Assembly: GCF_016863395.1 (NCBI RefSeq)
Contig: NZ_BOOU01000048.1
Coordinates: 1-64,000 of the forward strand
From: Sphaerisporangium rufum
Lineage (GTDB): Bacteria; Actinomycetota; Actinomycetes; Streptosporangiales; Streptosporangiaceae
DNA: 64,000 nt
Direction of reading: 5' to 3'
This document shows, piece by piece, positions 1 through 8,241 of this stretch. Within the stretch, counting starts at the first letter, position 1. Each line of letters begins with the position of its first letter. The notes beneath the pieces were generated by a model. That model worked only from the letters and a program-made list of their open reading frames with translations. It did not search any database and was not told the origin of the DNA. Position numbers and translations under genes: made by a program.

Positions 1-81
1 TGGCCGTTCTGCTCGGCCGCCGCGGTCGTGCTCGGGTCGGTCGTCTCGGTCACGACCCACACCACCAATCCTGTGCGATGA
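1..81 (+). CDS. C-terminal fragment of an unknown hydrophobic protein
   Basis: The first reading frame is open from the window edge to a TGA and encodes 26 residues: a short hydrophobic segment (Ala/Val/Leu/Gly-rich) followed by a Thr-rich tail ending in Asn-Pro-Val-Arg. It could be the last membrane helix of a transporter that begins outside the window. The piece is too short to assign to a family, and the other two plus frames are also open here, so the call is weak. Confidence 0.3.
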   Translation, partial: WPFCSAAAVVLGSVVSVTTHTTNPVR

Positions 82-698
82 ACGGGGGGACATACCGAAC
101 GCGGGGCACGCGTCCAGATGGCCCGGGCCGGTGCCGTGCGCGGTGCGGAAGGCGCGACAGGACGGTCCGAAGGCGAGCGGGGGAATGCGGAGTCATCCGA
201 AGGGGGAACGTCGGAGAGAGCCGCAGGAAAGACGTCGGGGGGTTCGTGGGTGGGCAGGGCGGAACGAGAATGTGAATCGTGCCGCTCGCCGGATGTTCCG
301 CCGGCTCGCCAGGCCGCTGCAATTATGTGGTGCCGATCTTTCCGGTGTCAATTCCGAATTCCTGTCGCCCGACTAAGAAAGTCGATTGCCTGGTATTCTT
401 CGGCATTGGTGCGATGAAAGAGATATTTCGGCAAAGCCTGCCGCTAAATGGCAATGCGCCCGCAAAAGGGGGCTTGGTAGCTCTTTTCCGGCGCGCCGTC
501 TCGCCCGATGCCGGCGGCGTCCCCGGGTGGCGCCCGCCGCCGGGCGGCCGGCCGGTCGGCGCGTAGGCTCGAAGTCAGGGCCGGCCCGCGGACGAGGGCG
601 GGGCCGCCCTCGCGGACTTCCGAGCCGCCCCGCGTGCCCGGCCGCCGTCTCCGGCCGGATGGCCGGTGGCCGATCCTCGGGAGGCATGAGGAGGCGAC
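82..698. other. Non-coding region with an AT-richer stretch
   Basis: No convincing gene is seen; the open frames here are Arg/Gly/Pro-rich shadows. Around 310-475 the base composition drops clearly below the surroundings (runs such as CAATTATGT and AAAGAGATATTTC), as expected of a promoter or regulatory region upstream of the hydrolase gene. I could not fix -35 and -10 elements with confidence. Confidence 0.4.
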
Positions 699-1367
699 AT
701 GAAGGTCGACCAGAGCATCCTGATCCCGGCGGCGGGCGTGTCCCTCGCCGCCGACGTGTCCGTGCCCGAGAACGCGCGGGGGGTGGTGCTGTTCGCGCAC
801 GGCAGCGGCAGTGGCCGGCACAGCCCGCGCAACCGCTACGTGGCGGGCCGGCTGAACGACACCGGCCTGGCCACGGTGCTGGCGGACCTGCTGACCGCCG
901 AGGAGGAGGAGATCGACGCCGTCACCGGCGCGCTGCGCTTCGACATCGGGTTGCTGGCGTCCCGGCTGGTGGCGCTGGTCGACTGGGCCGCCGGGCACCG
1001 GCCGGTGGCCGGGCTCGGCGCCGGCCTGTTCGGGGCGAGCACCGGGGCGGCCGCCGCGCTGGTCGCCGCGGCCGAACGGCCGGATCTCGTGCGGGCCGTC
1101 GTCTCCCGGGGTGGCCGGCCGGATCTGGCCGGTGATCACCTGCGCGGGGTGTACGCACCCACGCTGCTGGTCGTGGGCGAGCGCGACACGGTGGTGATCG
1201 AGTTGAACCACCGGGCGATGGAGATGCTCCCGGGGCCGACGGCCTTCGCCGTGGTCACCGGGGCCACCCACCTGTTCGAGGAGCCGGGGGCGCTGGAGCA
1301 GGTGGCGCACCTGGCCTGCGACTGGTTCGGCCGCCACCTCGGCCCGGAACCCCGCCCTGCCGCCTGA
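699..1367 (+). CDS. Alpha/beta hydrolase, dienelactone hydrolase type
   Basis: A 222-residue cytoplasmic alpha/beta hydrolase. Visible are the oxyanion-side FAHGSGSG motif near residue 33, a nucleophile elbow Gly-Ala-Ser-Thr-Gly near residue 110, an acidic Gly-Glu-Arg-Asp near 166 and a histidine in Gly-Ala-Thr-His near 193, which together give a Ser-Asp-His triad. Size and order fit dienelactone-hydrolase-family proteins of actinobacteria. The ATG follows a good GAGGAGG site. It lies just upstream of the hydrogenase locus on the same strand, but about 140 bp separate them, so membership in that operon is uncertain. The substrate is unknown. Confidence 0.75.
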   Translation: MKVDQSILIPAAGVSLAADVSVPENARGVVLFAHGSGSGRHSPRNRYVAGRLNDTGLATVLADLLTAEEEEIDAVTGALRFDIGLLASRLVALVDWAAGHRPVAGLGAGLFGASTGAAAALVAAAERPDLVRAVVSRGGRPDLAGDHLRGVYAPTLLVVGERDTVVIELNHRAMEMLPGPTAFAVVTGATHLFEEPGALEQVAHLACDWFGRHLGPEPRPAA

Positions 1368-1506
1368 GCCAGGAACCCGTCCTCGTCCCGGAATACCACG
1401 CTACGTCGCACGATCGAGGCTTTACCGCTCGTTGTCCGCCTTGGGGTGTCGGTTCTCCGCGTACGCCCCGTAGCCTAGCGACTACCGTACATAACGGAGC
1501 GTAATC

Positions 1507-2151
1507 ATGGCTGTGACATCGAGCACGCGCCACGCGGTCGCCGCGGCCTTCGGGCGGCGGCACGACGCGGGCCGCCGCCTGGCGGAGGACGCCGAGGGCA
1601 TCGCGCGCGCGTGCCGGGACATGGCGGCCAGGTTCCGCCGGGGCGGCAAGCTGATCGTCTTCGGCAACGGCGGCGCGGGCACCGACGCCTCCCACATCGC
1701 CGTCGAGTTCATGCACCCCGTGGTGGTGGGCACCCGTGCCCTCCCGGCGCTGGCGCTGAGCAACGACGCCGCCACGCTCACCGGGGTGGCCGCCGGCGCC
1801 GGGTTCGAGGAGGTCTTCGCGCACCAGGTACGGCACTGGGCCGAGCCGGACGACATGGCGCTCGGCGTGTCGCCGGACGGGGAGTGCGCCAACGTGCTGC
1901 GCGGCCTGGCGCAGGCACGCGAGCTCGGCCTGTTCACGATGGCGCTGGCGGGCGGGGACGGCGGGGCGCTCGCCCGCGGCCCGGCGGCCGACCACGTGCT
2001 CGTCGCACGCTGCGGGGACCCGGCCGTCGTCAAGGAGATCCACGTCACCGCCTACCACGTGCTGTGGGAGCTGGTGCACGTCTTCTTCGCGCGCACCGCC
2101 CCGGCCGCGCCCGCCGAGCCCGGCCTGGCCGGGCGGGGGGTGGCCGGGTGA
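1507..2151 (+). CDS. SIS-domain protein, GmhA-like, hydrogenase-associated (first copy)
   Basis: A 214-residue sugar-isomerase (SIS) protein resembling phosphoheptose isomerase GmhA. The FGNGG loop is present near residue 53, followed by DASHIAVEF, which keeps the His and Glu that in GmhA lie at the active site; EIHVTAYH near the C-terminus keeps the second histidine. However, the phosphate-binding Ser/Thr loop (usually S-T-S-G) reads S-P-D-G, and the Ser of GGS is Ala. The catalytic side therefore looks kept and the phosphate-binding side lost. It opens the hydrogenase operon and its stop overlaps the next GTG. SIS genes are known companions of group 1h hydrogenase loci; their job there is not established. 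Confidence 0.8.
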   Translation: MAVTSSTRHAVAAAFGRRHDAGRRLAEDAEGIARACRDMAARFRRGGKLIVFGNGGAGTDASHIAVEFMHPVVVGTRALPALALSNDAATLTGVAAGAGFEEVFAHQVRHWAEPDDMALGVSPDGECANVLRGLAQARELGLFTMALAGGDGGALARGPAADHVLVARCGDPAVVKEIHVTAYHVLWELVHVFFARTAPAAPAEPGLAGRGVAG

Positions 2152-2420
2152 GCGGGCCCGAGGAGGAGCTGCCCGGGGATCGCGGTCCCGCGGGCTGCCT
2201 CACCTGCTCGGACCAGGCGCTGCCCGCCGTCGTGGTCGAACGGGCGGCCGGCGGGATGGCCATCGTGGAGATCGGCGGGGTATGCGAGCCGGTCAGCGTG
2301 GCCCTGGTGGACGCCGAACCCGGTGACACCGTCCTGGTGCACGCCAAGGAGGCCATCGCGGTGACCGCCCGGCGGAACGGCGGGCCGGAGGCCGGGCCCG
2401 CCTGCCGCGGGGAGGCGTGA
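2148..2420 (+). CDS. HypC-like small protein between the two SIS genes
   Basis: A 90-residue protein starting at a GTG inside a GTGA overlap with the first SIS gene. The core, from Cys-Leu-Thr-Cys near residue 17 through the G-D-T-V-L-V-H-A segment near 60, matches the small beta-barrel of HypC/HupF hydrogenase chaperones. It differs from the canonical HypC at about 11 kb because the essential N-terminal Met-Cys is replaced by an extended N-terminus with Cys-x-x-Cys. It may bind the immature large subunit or another metal/ligand intermediate; this is inference. Its translational coupling to both SIS genes suggests a three-protein module. Confidence 0.75.
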   Translation: MSGPEEELPGDRGPAGCLTCSDQALPAVVVERAAGGMAIVEIGGVCEPVSVALVDAEPGDTVLVHAKEAIAVTARRNGGPEAGPACRGEA

Positions 2421-3154
2421 CGGGCATGACCGGAGACTCCTCGCTCGGCGGCCTGGACCGCCTGTACCCGTTCCTTGCGGCCGGGGCGGCCGTCGACGCC
2501 GCGGCCGGCGGGCACGACGCGGCGGTCCTTGCGGACGCCGCCTGGTCGGCCGGGACGAAGGCCGCCGAGATCGCCGAGCTGCGCGACCAGGTGGCCGCGC
2601 GGTACGCCGAACCGCTGGCCGCGTGCGCCGAGGCGGTGGCCGGCCGGCTGGCGGACGGGGGCCGGCTGTTCACCTTCGGCAACGGGGGCAGCAGCACCGA
2701 CGCCCAGGACCTGGCCACCGCGTTCCTGCATCCCCGCTACGGGCGGCCGCTGCCCGCACTGGCGCTGACCACCGACGTCGCGGTGGTGACCGCGCTGTCG
2801 AACGACGTCGGGTTCGAGGTGGTGTTCGCCCGCCAGCTCGCCGCGCTCGGCCGGCCGGGCGACGTCGCGGTGGGTCTGTCGACCAGCGGCGGATCGGCCA
2901 ACCTGGCCGCGGCCTTCGAGGAGGCCGGGCGGGGCGGCATGCTGACCGTCGGCCTGGCCGGGCACCAGGGCGGCCGGCTGGCCGAGCTGGCGGCCGCCGG
3001 GCTGCTGGACCACCTGTTCGTCGTGCCGTCGTCGTCGGTGCACCGCATCCAGGAGGCGCAGACGACGATCTACCACGTGCTCTGGGAGGCCGTGCAGCAC
3101 GTCCTGGCGGTACGGGCGGGTCCGCCCGGCCGTCGCCTGGCCCAGGGGCCGTGA
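2417..3154 (+). CDS. SIS-domain protein, GmhA-like, hydrogenase-associated (second copy)
   Basis: A 245-residue SIS protein. The start is a GTG overlapping the preceding stop, or an ATG nine bases later behind GGAGG. It carries an intact FGNGGSSTDAQ loop near residue 92 and an intact phosphate-binding LSTSGGSAN loop near 154. The GmhA active-site His and Glu after the first loop are replaced (AQDLATAF), and one C-terminal histidine is Gln. This is the opposite pattern of loss from the first SIS copy. A 70-residue N-terminal extension precedes the domain. It ends 61 bp before hhyS. Confidence 0.8.
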   Translation: MTGMTGDSSLGGLDRLYPFLAAGAAVDAAAGGHDAAVLADAAWSAGTKAAEIAELRDQVAARYAEPLAACAEAVAGRLADGGRLFTFGNGGSSTDAQDLATAFLHPRYGRPLPALALTTDVAVVTALSNDVGFEVVFARQLAALGRPGDVAVGLSTSGGSANLAAAFEEAGRGGMLTVGLAGHQGGRLAELAAAGLLDHLFVVPSSSVHRIQEAQTTIYHVLWEAVQHVLAVRAGPPGRRLAQGP

Positions 3155-3215
3155 GACGGCCGGGCCGGGACGAAGGACGGGGAGCGGGAGACGTCGACCA
3201 CGATCGGGGGGCGGT

Positions 3216-4301
3216 ATGGCGGCGAAGGCGAAGAAGGCGGGCGGCGCCGTGCGGGAGCAGGAGCGGCACGAGGAGCCGGTCGTCCACCTGCTGTGGCTCA
3301 ATGCCGGGCTGAGCTGCGACGGCGACTCGGTGTCGCTGACCGCCGCCACCCAGCCGAGCATCGAGGACATCGTGATGGGCGCGCTGCCCGGGCTGCCGAA
3401 GGTCGAGGTGCACTGGCCGCTGCTCGACTTCGCCGGCGGCCCGATGCAGGGGGCGGACGCGATGATCGACGCCTACTTCCTGGCGGCTGAGGGCGGGCTG
3501 GATCCGTTCGTGCTGGTCGTCGAGGGGTCGGTACCGAACGAGTCGATCAAGCAGGAGGGTTACTGGTCCGGGTTCGGCAACGACCCGGAGACCGGGCAGC
3601 CCCGGACGCTGGCGGAGTGGCTGGACCGGCTCGCGCCCCGGGCCGCCGCCGTGGTGGCGGCCGGCACCTGCGCCACCTACGGCGGCATCCACGCGATGGC
3701 CGGGAACCCGACCGGCGCGATGGGGGTGGCCGACTACCTGGGCTGGGACTGGCGGTCCAGGGCCGGGCTGCCGATCGTCAACGTGCCCGGCTGCCCGGTC
3801 CAGCCGGACAACATGTCCGAGACGCTGCTCTATCTGCTCTACCAGCTGGCCGGCCAGGCGCCGATGATCCCGCTGGACGAGGCGCTGCGGCCCACCTGGC
3901 TGTTCGGCGCGACGGTGCACGAGGGCTGCGACCGCGCCGGATACTACGAGCAGGGCCAGTTCGCGGCCGAGTACGGTTCGCCGACCTGCCTGGTCAAGAT
4001 CGGCTGCTGGGGCCCGGTCGTGAAGTGCAACGTCCCCAAGCGCGGCTGGATGAACGGGATCGGCGGCTGCCCGAACGTGGGCGGCATCTGCATCGCCTGC
4101 ACGATGCCCGGCTTCCCCGACAAGTTCATGCCCTTCATGGACGAGCCACCCGGAGCCCGGGTGTCGTCGGCGGCCAGCATGGTGTACGGCGGCGTCGTCC
4201 GGGCGCTGCGCGGCATCACGCTCGGCACGGTGGACAAGGAACCGAAGTGGCGGGCCAAGGGGCGCGCGCTGCTCACCGGACACAAGGCGCCCTGGAGCTG
4301 A
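3216..4301 (+). CDS. hhyS: [NiFe]-hydrogenase small subunit, group 1h type
   Basis: A 361-residue electron-transfer subunit carrying the iron-sulfur clusters of an uptake hydrogenase. Near residue 33 it has LSCDGD instead of the common Cys-x-x-Cys; in the characterised actinobacterial-type enzyme an Asp at this site helps bind the proximal cluster. GTCATYGG, PGCPV, HEGCDR and a cysteine-rich C-terminal half supply the remaining ligands. No twin-arginine signal is present: the N-terminus is a Lys/Ala/Glu-rich tail. This fits the group 1h enzymes, which scavenge trace atmospheric H2 and are not exported. It is directly followed by the large subunit after 5 bp. Confidence 0.95.
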   Translation: MAAKAKKAGGAVREQERHEEPVVHLLWLNAGLSCDGDSVSLTAATQPSIEDIVMGALPGLPKVEVHWPLLDFAGGPMQGADAMIDAYFLAAEGGLDPFVLVVEGSVPNESIKQEGYWSGFGNDPETGQPRTLAEWLDRLAPRAAAVVAAGTCATYGGIHAMAGNPTGAMGVADYLGWDWRSRAGLPIVNVPGCPVQPDNMSETLLYLLYQLAGQAPMIPLDEALRPTWLFGATVHEGCDRAGYYEQGQFAAEYGSPTCLVKIGCWGPVVKCNVPKRGWMNGIGGCPNVGGICIACTMPGFPDKFMPFMDEPPGARVSSAASMVYGGVVRALRGITLGTVDKEPKWRAKGRALLTGHKAPWS

Positions 4302-4306
4302 CCGAC

Positions 4307-6091
4307 ATGACGACCTCGAAGGAGCGGCCCCGCGAGCTGGTGGAGATGGCCTGGGACCCCATCACCCGGATCGTGGGCAGCCTCGGCATCTACGCCAAGA
4401 TCGATTTCGCCGCCCGGGAGGTGGCGGAGTGCTACAGCACCTCGTCGATCTTCCGCGGCTACAGCATCTTCATGAAGGGCAAGGACCCGCGGGACGCGCA
4501 CTTCATCACCAGCCGCATCTGCGGGATCTGCGGCGACAACCACGCCACCTGTTCGGTGTACGCGCAGAACATGGCCTACGGGGCGCGCCCGCCCGCGCTC
4601 GCCGAATGGATCATCAACCTCGGCGAGGCGGCCGAGTACATGTTCGACCACAACATCTACCAGGAGAACCTGGTCGGGGTGGACTTCTGCGAGAAGATGG
4701 TCGCCGCCACCAACCCCGGGGTGCTGGAGCTGGCCGAGCGCACCGAGTGCCCGCACGCGGCCGAGCACGGCTTCCGCACCATCGCCGACATCATGCGCTC
4801 GCTCAACCCGCTGGAGGGCGAGTTCTACCGCGAGGCGCTCATGATGAGCAGGCTCACCCGCGAGATGTTCTGCCTGATGGAGGGCCGGCACGTCCACCCG
4901 TCCACGCTCTACCCCGGTGGGGTGGGCACCGTGGCCACCGTGCAGCTGTTCACCGACTACCTCACCCGGCTGATGCGGTACGTGGAGTTCGTGAAGAAGG
5001 TCGTGCCGATGCACGACGACCTGTTCGACTTCTTCTACGACGCGCTGCCCGGCTACCAGCAGGTCGGACGGCGCCGGGTGCTGCTCGGCTGCTGGGGCAG
5101 CCTCAACGATCCCGAGCACTGCGACTTCACCTATCAGAACATGGACGACTGGGGCCGGCGGATGTTCGTCACCCCCGGAGTGGTGGTCGACGGGAACCTG
5201 GTGACCAACGGGCTGGTGGACATCAACCTCGGCATCCGCATCCTGCTCGGCAGCTCCTACTACGACGACTGGGCGGGCCAGGAGCCGTTCGTCACCCACG
5301 ACCCGCTGGGCAACCCGGTCGACATGCGGCACCCGTGGAACCAGCACACCATTCCCCGGCCGCAGAAGCGCGACTTCAAGGACAAGTACAGCTGGGTGAT
5401 GTCCCCCCGGTGGTTCGACGGCAAGGATCTGCTGCCGCTGGACACCGGCGGCGGGCCGATCGCCCGGCTCTGGTCGACCGCGCTGTCCGGCAAGGTGGAC
5501 ATTGGTTACGTGAAGGCCACCGGGCACAGCGTGCAGATCAACCTGCCGCGCACCGCGACCCGGCCGGAGACGACGTTCGAGTGGAAGATCCCCACCTACC
5601 AGGGCGAACCGCTGTCCAACGCGCTGGAACGCGACCGGGCGCGCTCCTACTTCCAGGCGTACGCCGCCGCGTGCGCGCTCTACTTCACCGAGCGGGCGCT
5701 GGACGAGGTCCGCCGGGGACGCACCCAGACCTGGGAGCCGTTCGAGGTACCGGAGGAGGCGGTGAGCTGCGGGTTCACCGAGGCGGTGCGCGGCGTGCTG
5801 TCCCACCACATGGTGATCAGGAACGGGCGGATCGCCAACTACCACCCCTACCCGCCCACCCCGTGGAACGCCAGCGTCCGCGACGTGTACGGCGTCCCGG
5901 GTCCGTACGAGGACGCGGTGCAGAACACCCCGATCTTCGAGGAGAACCCGCCGGACGCGTTCAAGGGCATCGACATCATGCGCGCGGTGCGCAGCTTCGA
6001 CCCGTGCCTGCCGTGCGGGGTGCACATGTACCTGGGCGGCGGCAAGGAACTGCGCAAACTGCACACGCCGCACGCGTTCGGCGCGGGCTGA
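4307..6091 (+). CDS. hhyL: [NiFe]-hydrogenase large subunit, group 1h type
   Basis: A 594-residue catalytic subunit. The L1 motif RICGICGDNH sits near residues 70-79 and the L2 motif DPCLPCGVH about 25 residues from the end; their four cysteines hold the Ni-Fe(CN)2CO site. The residues after the L2 His form a cleavable C-terminal peptide, matching the protease encoded at 9.9 kb. The surrounding sequence (for example YSTSSIFRGYSIFMKGKD) is typical of group 1h rather than of exported group 1 or group 2 enzymes. The expected role is H2 oxidation feeding electrons to the respiratory chain during starvation or sporulation. Promoter elements are not obvious; transcription probably starts upstream of the first SIS gene. 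Confidence 0.95.
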   Translation: MTTSKERPRELVEMAWDPITRIVGSLGIYAKIDFAAREVAECYSTSSIFRGYSIFMKGKDPRDAHFITSRICGICGDNHATCSVYAQNMAYGARPPALAEWIINLGEAAEYMFDHNIYQENLVGVDFCEKMVAATNPGVLELAERTECPHAAEHGFRTIADIMRSLNPLEGEFYREALMMSRLTREMFCLMEGRHVHPSTLYPGGVGTVATVQLFTDYLTRLMRYVEFVKKVVPMHDDLFDFFYDALPGYQQVGRRRVLLGCWGSLNDPEHCDFTYQNMDDWGRRMFVTPGVVVDGNLVTNGLVDINLGIRILLGSSYYDDWAGQEPFVTHDPLGNPVDMRHPWNQHTIPRPQKRDFKDKYSWVMSPRWFDGKDLLPLDTGGGPIARLWSTALSGKVDIGYVKATGHSVQINLPRTATRPETTFEWKIPTYQGEPLSNALERDRARSYFQAYAAACALYFTERALDEVRRGRTQTWEPFEVPEEAVSCGFTEAVRGVLSHHMVIRNGRIANYHPYPPTPWNASVRDVYGVPGPYEDAVQNTPIFEENPPDAFKGIDIMRAVRSFDPCLPCGVHMYLGGGKELRKLHTPHAFGAG

Positions 6092-6117
6092 CCGGCGGGC
6101 CGGGGGTGGGAAGCGCG

Positions 6118-6675
6118 ATGCGGGACGACCGGCCGGACGAGGCGGCGCACGACGTGCGGGCCGCCGGGCACCGGGTGGAGGCGCTGATCGAGGAGCTCGG
6201 CGCGCTCGCCGACCCGGTGGCCAGGGCGCGGGCCGAGGAACTGGTGCGCCTGCTGGTCGGCCTGTACGGCGCCGCGCTGGACCGCGTCATGCGCGCGGTG
6301 GTCGAGTGCGAGGCGGCCGAGGTGCTGCGCCGGCTGACCGCGGACGAGACGGTCGCGGGCCTGCTGGTGGTGCACGACCTGCACCCGCTGGGCACCGCCG
6401 ACCGGGTCCGGGCCGCGCTGCGGGACGCCGGCGAGCGGCTGAACCTGGCCGCGGGCGACCTCGAACTGCTGGAGGCGACCGAGGACGCCGTGCGGGTCCG
6501 GCTGGCCGGCGGCCACGGGTGCGCGGCCCGCGCGCTGACCGACGCGGTGCGGGAGGCGGTGCGGGCGGCGGCCCCGGAGGCGGCGGCCGTCGAGGTCGAG
6601 GCGGGTACCGCGCCGCCGCTGCTGCAGATCGGGCTCCGGGCGCCGGCCCGTACGCCGGGGGAGGCGGTCCGATGA
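6118..6675 (+). CDS. NifU-like domain protein of the hydrogenase operon
   Basis: A 185-residue protein. The N-terminal half is an acidic helical region, and the C-terminal 90 residues resemble the NifU C-terminal/NfuA fold (LAAGDLELLEATEDAVRVRL, then GGHGC, then a helix and a hydrophobic strand). The usual Cys-x-x-Cys cluster site is reduced to a single Cys in GHGC, so cluster binding, if any, would need a dimer or a partner. NifU-like proteins accompany this hydrogenase family and are assumed to help load iron-sulfur clusters into the small subunit. It starts 26 bp after hhyL, and its stop overlaps the next ATG. Confidence 0.75.
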   Translation: MRDDRPDEAAHDVRAAGHRVEALIEELGALADPVARARAEELVRLLVGLYGAALDRVMRAVVECEAAEVLRRLTADETVAGLLVVHDLHPLGTADRVRAALRDAGERLNLAAGDLELLEATEDAVRVRLAGGHGCAARALTDAVREAVRAAAPEAAAVEVEAGTAPPLLQIGLRAPARTPGEAVR

Positions 6676-7616
6676 ACGCGGGCACCGGTGACCGCCCGGA
6701 CCCCCGGGCGGCGCGGCCGGATGGCGTCCGGGCGGAGGGTGGCCGGCCGGATGGCGGCCGGGTGGACGGCGGTCGGCCGGATGGCGCCCGGCCGGATGGC
6801 GCCCGGCCGGATGGCGCCCGGGTGGACGGCGGCCCGGCGGAGCGCGGCCGGGCGGGCTCGGGTGCCGGACTGCGCCGGTTCGTGCGGCCGCCGCGGGCGG
6901 CGGGCGGCGGGACGGGCACGGACTGCGGGCTGTGCGCCGCCCCCTGCGGCGAGCGGCACGGCCACGTGGTCGACCTGACCGGCCGGGCGCTGCTGTGTGC
7001 CTGCCAGGGCTGTCACCTGCTGCTGGACCGGGCGGCGGCAGCGGCCGGCCGCTACCGGGCGGTGCCCGAGCGCCACCTCGCCCTGCCGGAGTTCCGGGTG
7101 GACCCGGCGGACTGGGAGGAGATGCAGATCCCGGTGCGCACCGCGTTCTTCTTCCACAACTCCACGCTCGGCAGGTACGTGGCCTTCTATCCCAGTCCGG
7201 GCGGCGCCACCGAGTGCCTGCTCCCGCTGCGCTCCTTCGACCGGATCCTGGCCGCCAACGCGGGCGCGGTCCCGGGCGACGTGCTGCCGGACGTGGAGGC
7301 GTTCCTCGTCGACCGCGGCCCGGGCGGCCCGCGGTGCCATCTGGTGCCGATCGACGCCTGTTACCGCCTGGCCGGCCTGGTCCGGCTGCACTGGAAGGGG
7401 TTCGACGGTGGCCCGGACGTTTGGAAGGCCATCGATGGCTTCTTCACGGACCTGGGGGACGGCGGTACCGGCGGCCCGGCCCGGCCCGGTGGCCGACCGG
7501 CCGGGGAGCCGGCCGCACAAGCCGCCCCGGCCGCAGTCGCGCCCGCCCCGGCCGCGGCCGCCCGAACCGGTCCGGCCGTGACGGCCACCTGCCGCGCAGG
7601 GGGCGGCGGTGGCTGA
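6672..7616 (+). CDS. DUF5947-type hydrogenase-associated protein with repeat N-terminus
   Basis: A 314-residue protein. The first 70 residues are a low-complexity Arg-Pro-Asp-Gly-x repeat. The conserved part starts with LRRFVRPP and carries Cys-Gly-Leu-Cys, then CACQGCH and a long core ending WKAIDGFFTDL; the paired cysteines and His could bind Zn or a cluster. Proteins of this kind (called DUF5947 from memory) sit in group 1h hydrogenase operons; their function is unknown. A Pro/Ala-rich tail of 60 residues follows the core. ATGA overlap with the NifU-like gene and an 8 bp overlap with the next gene show tight coupling. Confidence 0.7.
   Translation: MNAGTGDRPDPRAARPDGVRAEGGRPDGGRVDGGRPDGARPDGARPDGARVDGGPAERGRAGSGAGLRRFVRPPRAAGGGTGTDCGLCAAPCGERHGHVVDLTGRALLCACQGCHLLLDRAAAAAGRYRAVPERHLALPEFRVDPADWEEMQIPVRTAFFFHNSTLGRYVAFYPSPGGATECLLPLRSFDRILAANAGAVPGDVLPDVEAFLVDRGPGGPRCHLVPIDACYRLAGLVRLHWKGFDGGPDVWKAIDGFFTDLGDGGTGGPARPGGRPAGEPAAQAAPAAVAPAPAAAARTGPAVTATCRAGGGGG
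6714..6833 (+). repeat. Coding 15-bp minisatellite, eight units
   Basis: Eight consecutive 15-bp units encode Arg-Pro-Asp-Gly-x or Arg-Val-Asp-Gly-Gly variants. The three units from 6774 are almost identical (CGGCCGGATGGCGCC). The repeat is in frame, so slippage would change the length of a disordered N-terminal tail without breaking the gene. Confidence 0.85.
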
Positions 7617-8241
7617 CATCGACTTCGCGTGCACGGGCGTGCGGGCCGACCCGCACGCGGTCTTCCCGACGCTGACGTTCCGGTTGCGGGTGACCGCGCC
7701 GGACGGCGGCGCCGTGCACGCCATCGCGCTGCGCTGCCAGATCCGGGTGGAGCCGCGCCGCCGGCGCTACACGGCGGCGGAGAGCGAGCTGCTCGCCGAC
7801 CTGTTCGGCGAGCCGTCGCGGTGGGGGGAGACGGCGCGCCCGCTGCAGTTCGCCAACGTCTCGGTGATGGTGCCCCGGTTCACCGGCGAGACCGAGATCG
7901 ACCTGCCGGTGACCTGCGGATACGACCTGGAGGTGGCCGCGGGGAAGTACTTCGCCTCGCTGGACGGCGGCGAGGTGCCGCTGCTGCTGCTGTTCAGCGG
8001 CACGGTCTTCGCCCGCTCCCCGGCGGGGTTCACCGTCGGGCAGATCCCGTGGGACCGGGAGGTCCGGCACGGCCTGCCGGTCGCGGTGTGGACCGAGATG
8101 ATCGACCGCTACTTCCCCGGCACCGGCTGGCTGCGGCTGGACCGCGGCACGCTGCGCGCGCTGCAGCGCTACAAGGCGGGCCGGGCCCTGGCCACCTGGG
8201 ACGAGACCGTGGAGGCGCTGCTGAAGGAGGCGCGGTCATGA
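7609..8241 (+). CDS. DUF6084-type hydrogenase-associated protein
   Basis: A 210-residue protein with a GTG start overlapping the preceding gene by 8 bp. The sequence alternates strands: an N-terminal beta region with LRCQIRVEPRRRRY, a conserved GEPSRWGETARPLQFANVS segment near residue 65, CGYDLEVAAGKYFASL near 105, and a C-terminal helix with YFPGTGWLRL. It has no signal peptide and no cysteine pairs. It matches my recollection of the DUF6084 family, found next to DUF5947 in hydrogenase operons. The function is unknown; an assembly or membrane-docking role would be a guess. Confidence 0.7.
   Translation: MADIDFACTGVRADPHAVFPTLTFRLRVTAPDGGAVHAIALRCQIRVEPRRRRYTAAESELLADLFGEPSRWGETARPLQFANVSVMVPRFTGETEIDLPVTCGYDLEVAAGKYFASLDGGEVPLLLLFSGTVFARSPAGFTVGQIPWDREVRHGLPVAVWTEMIDRYFPGTGWLRLDRGTLRALQRYKAGRALATWDETVEALLKEARS

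Noticed and set aside
2045-6073. Long minus-strand open frames opposite the hydrogenase genes
   Set aside because: Third-position GC bias makes antisense frames stay open. Their products are His/Gly/Arg/Pro-rich with no motifs, while the plus-strand frames have complete hydrogenase motifs.
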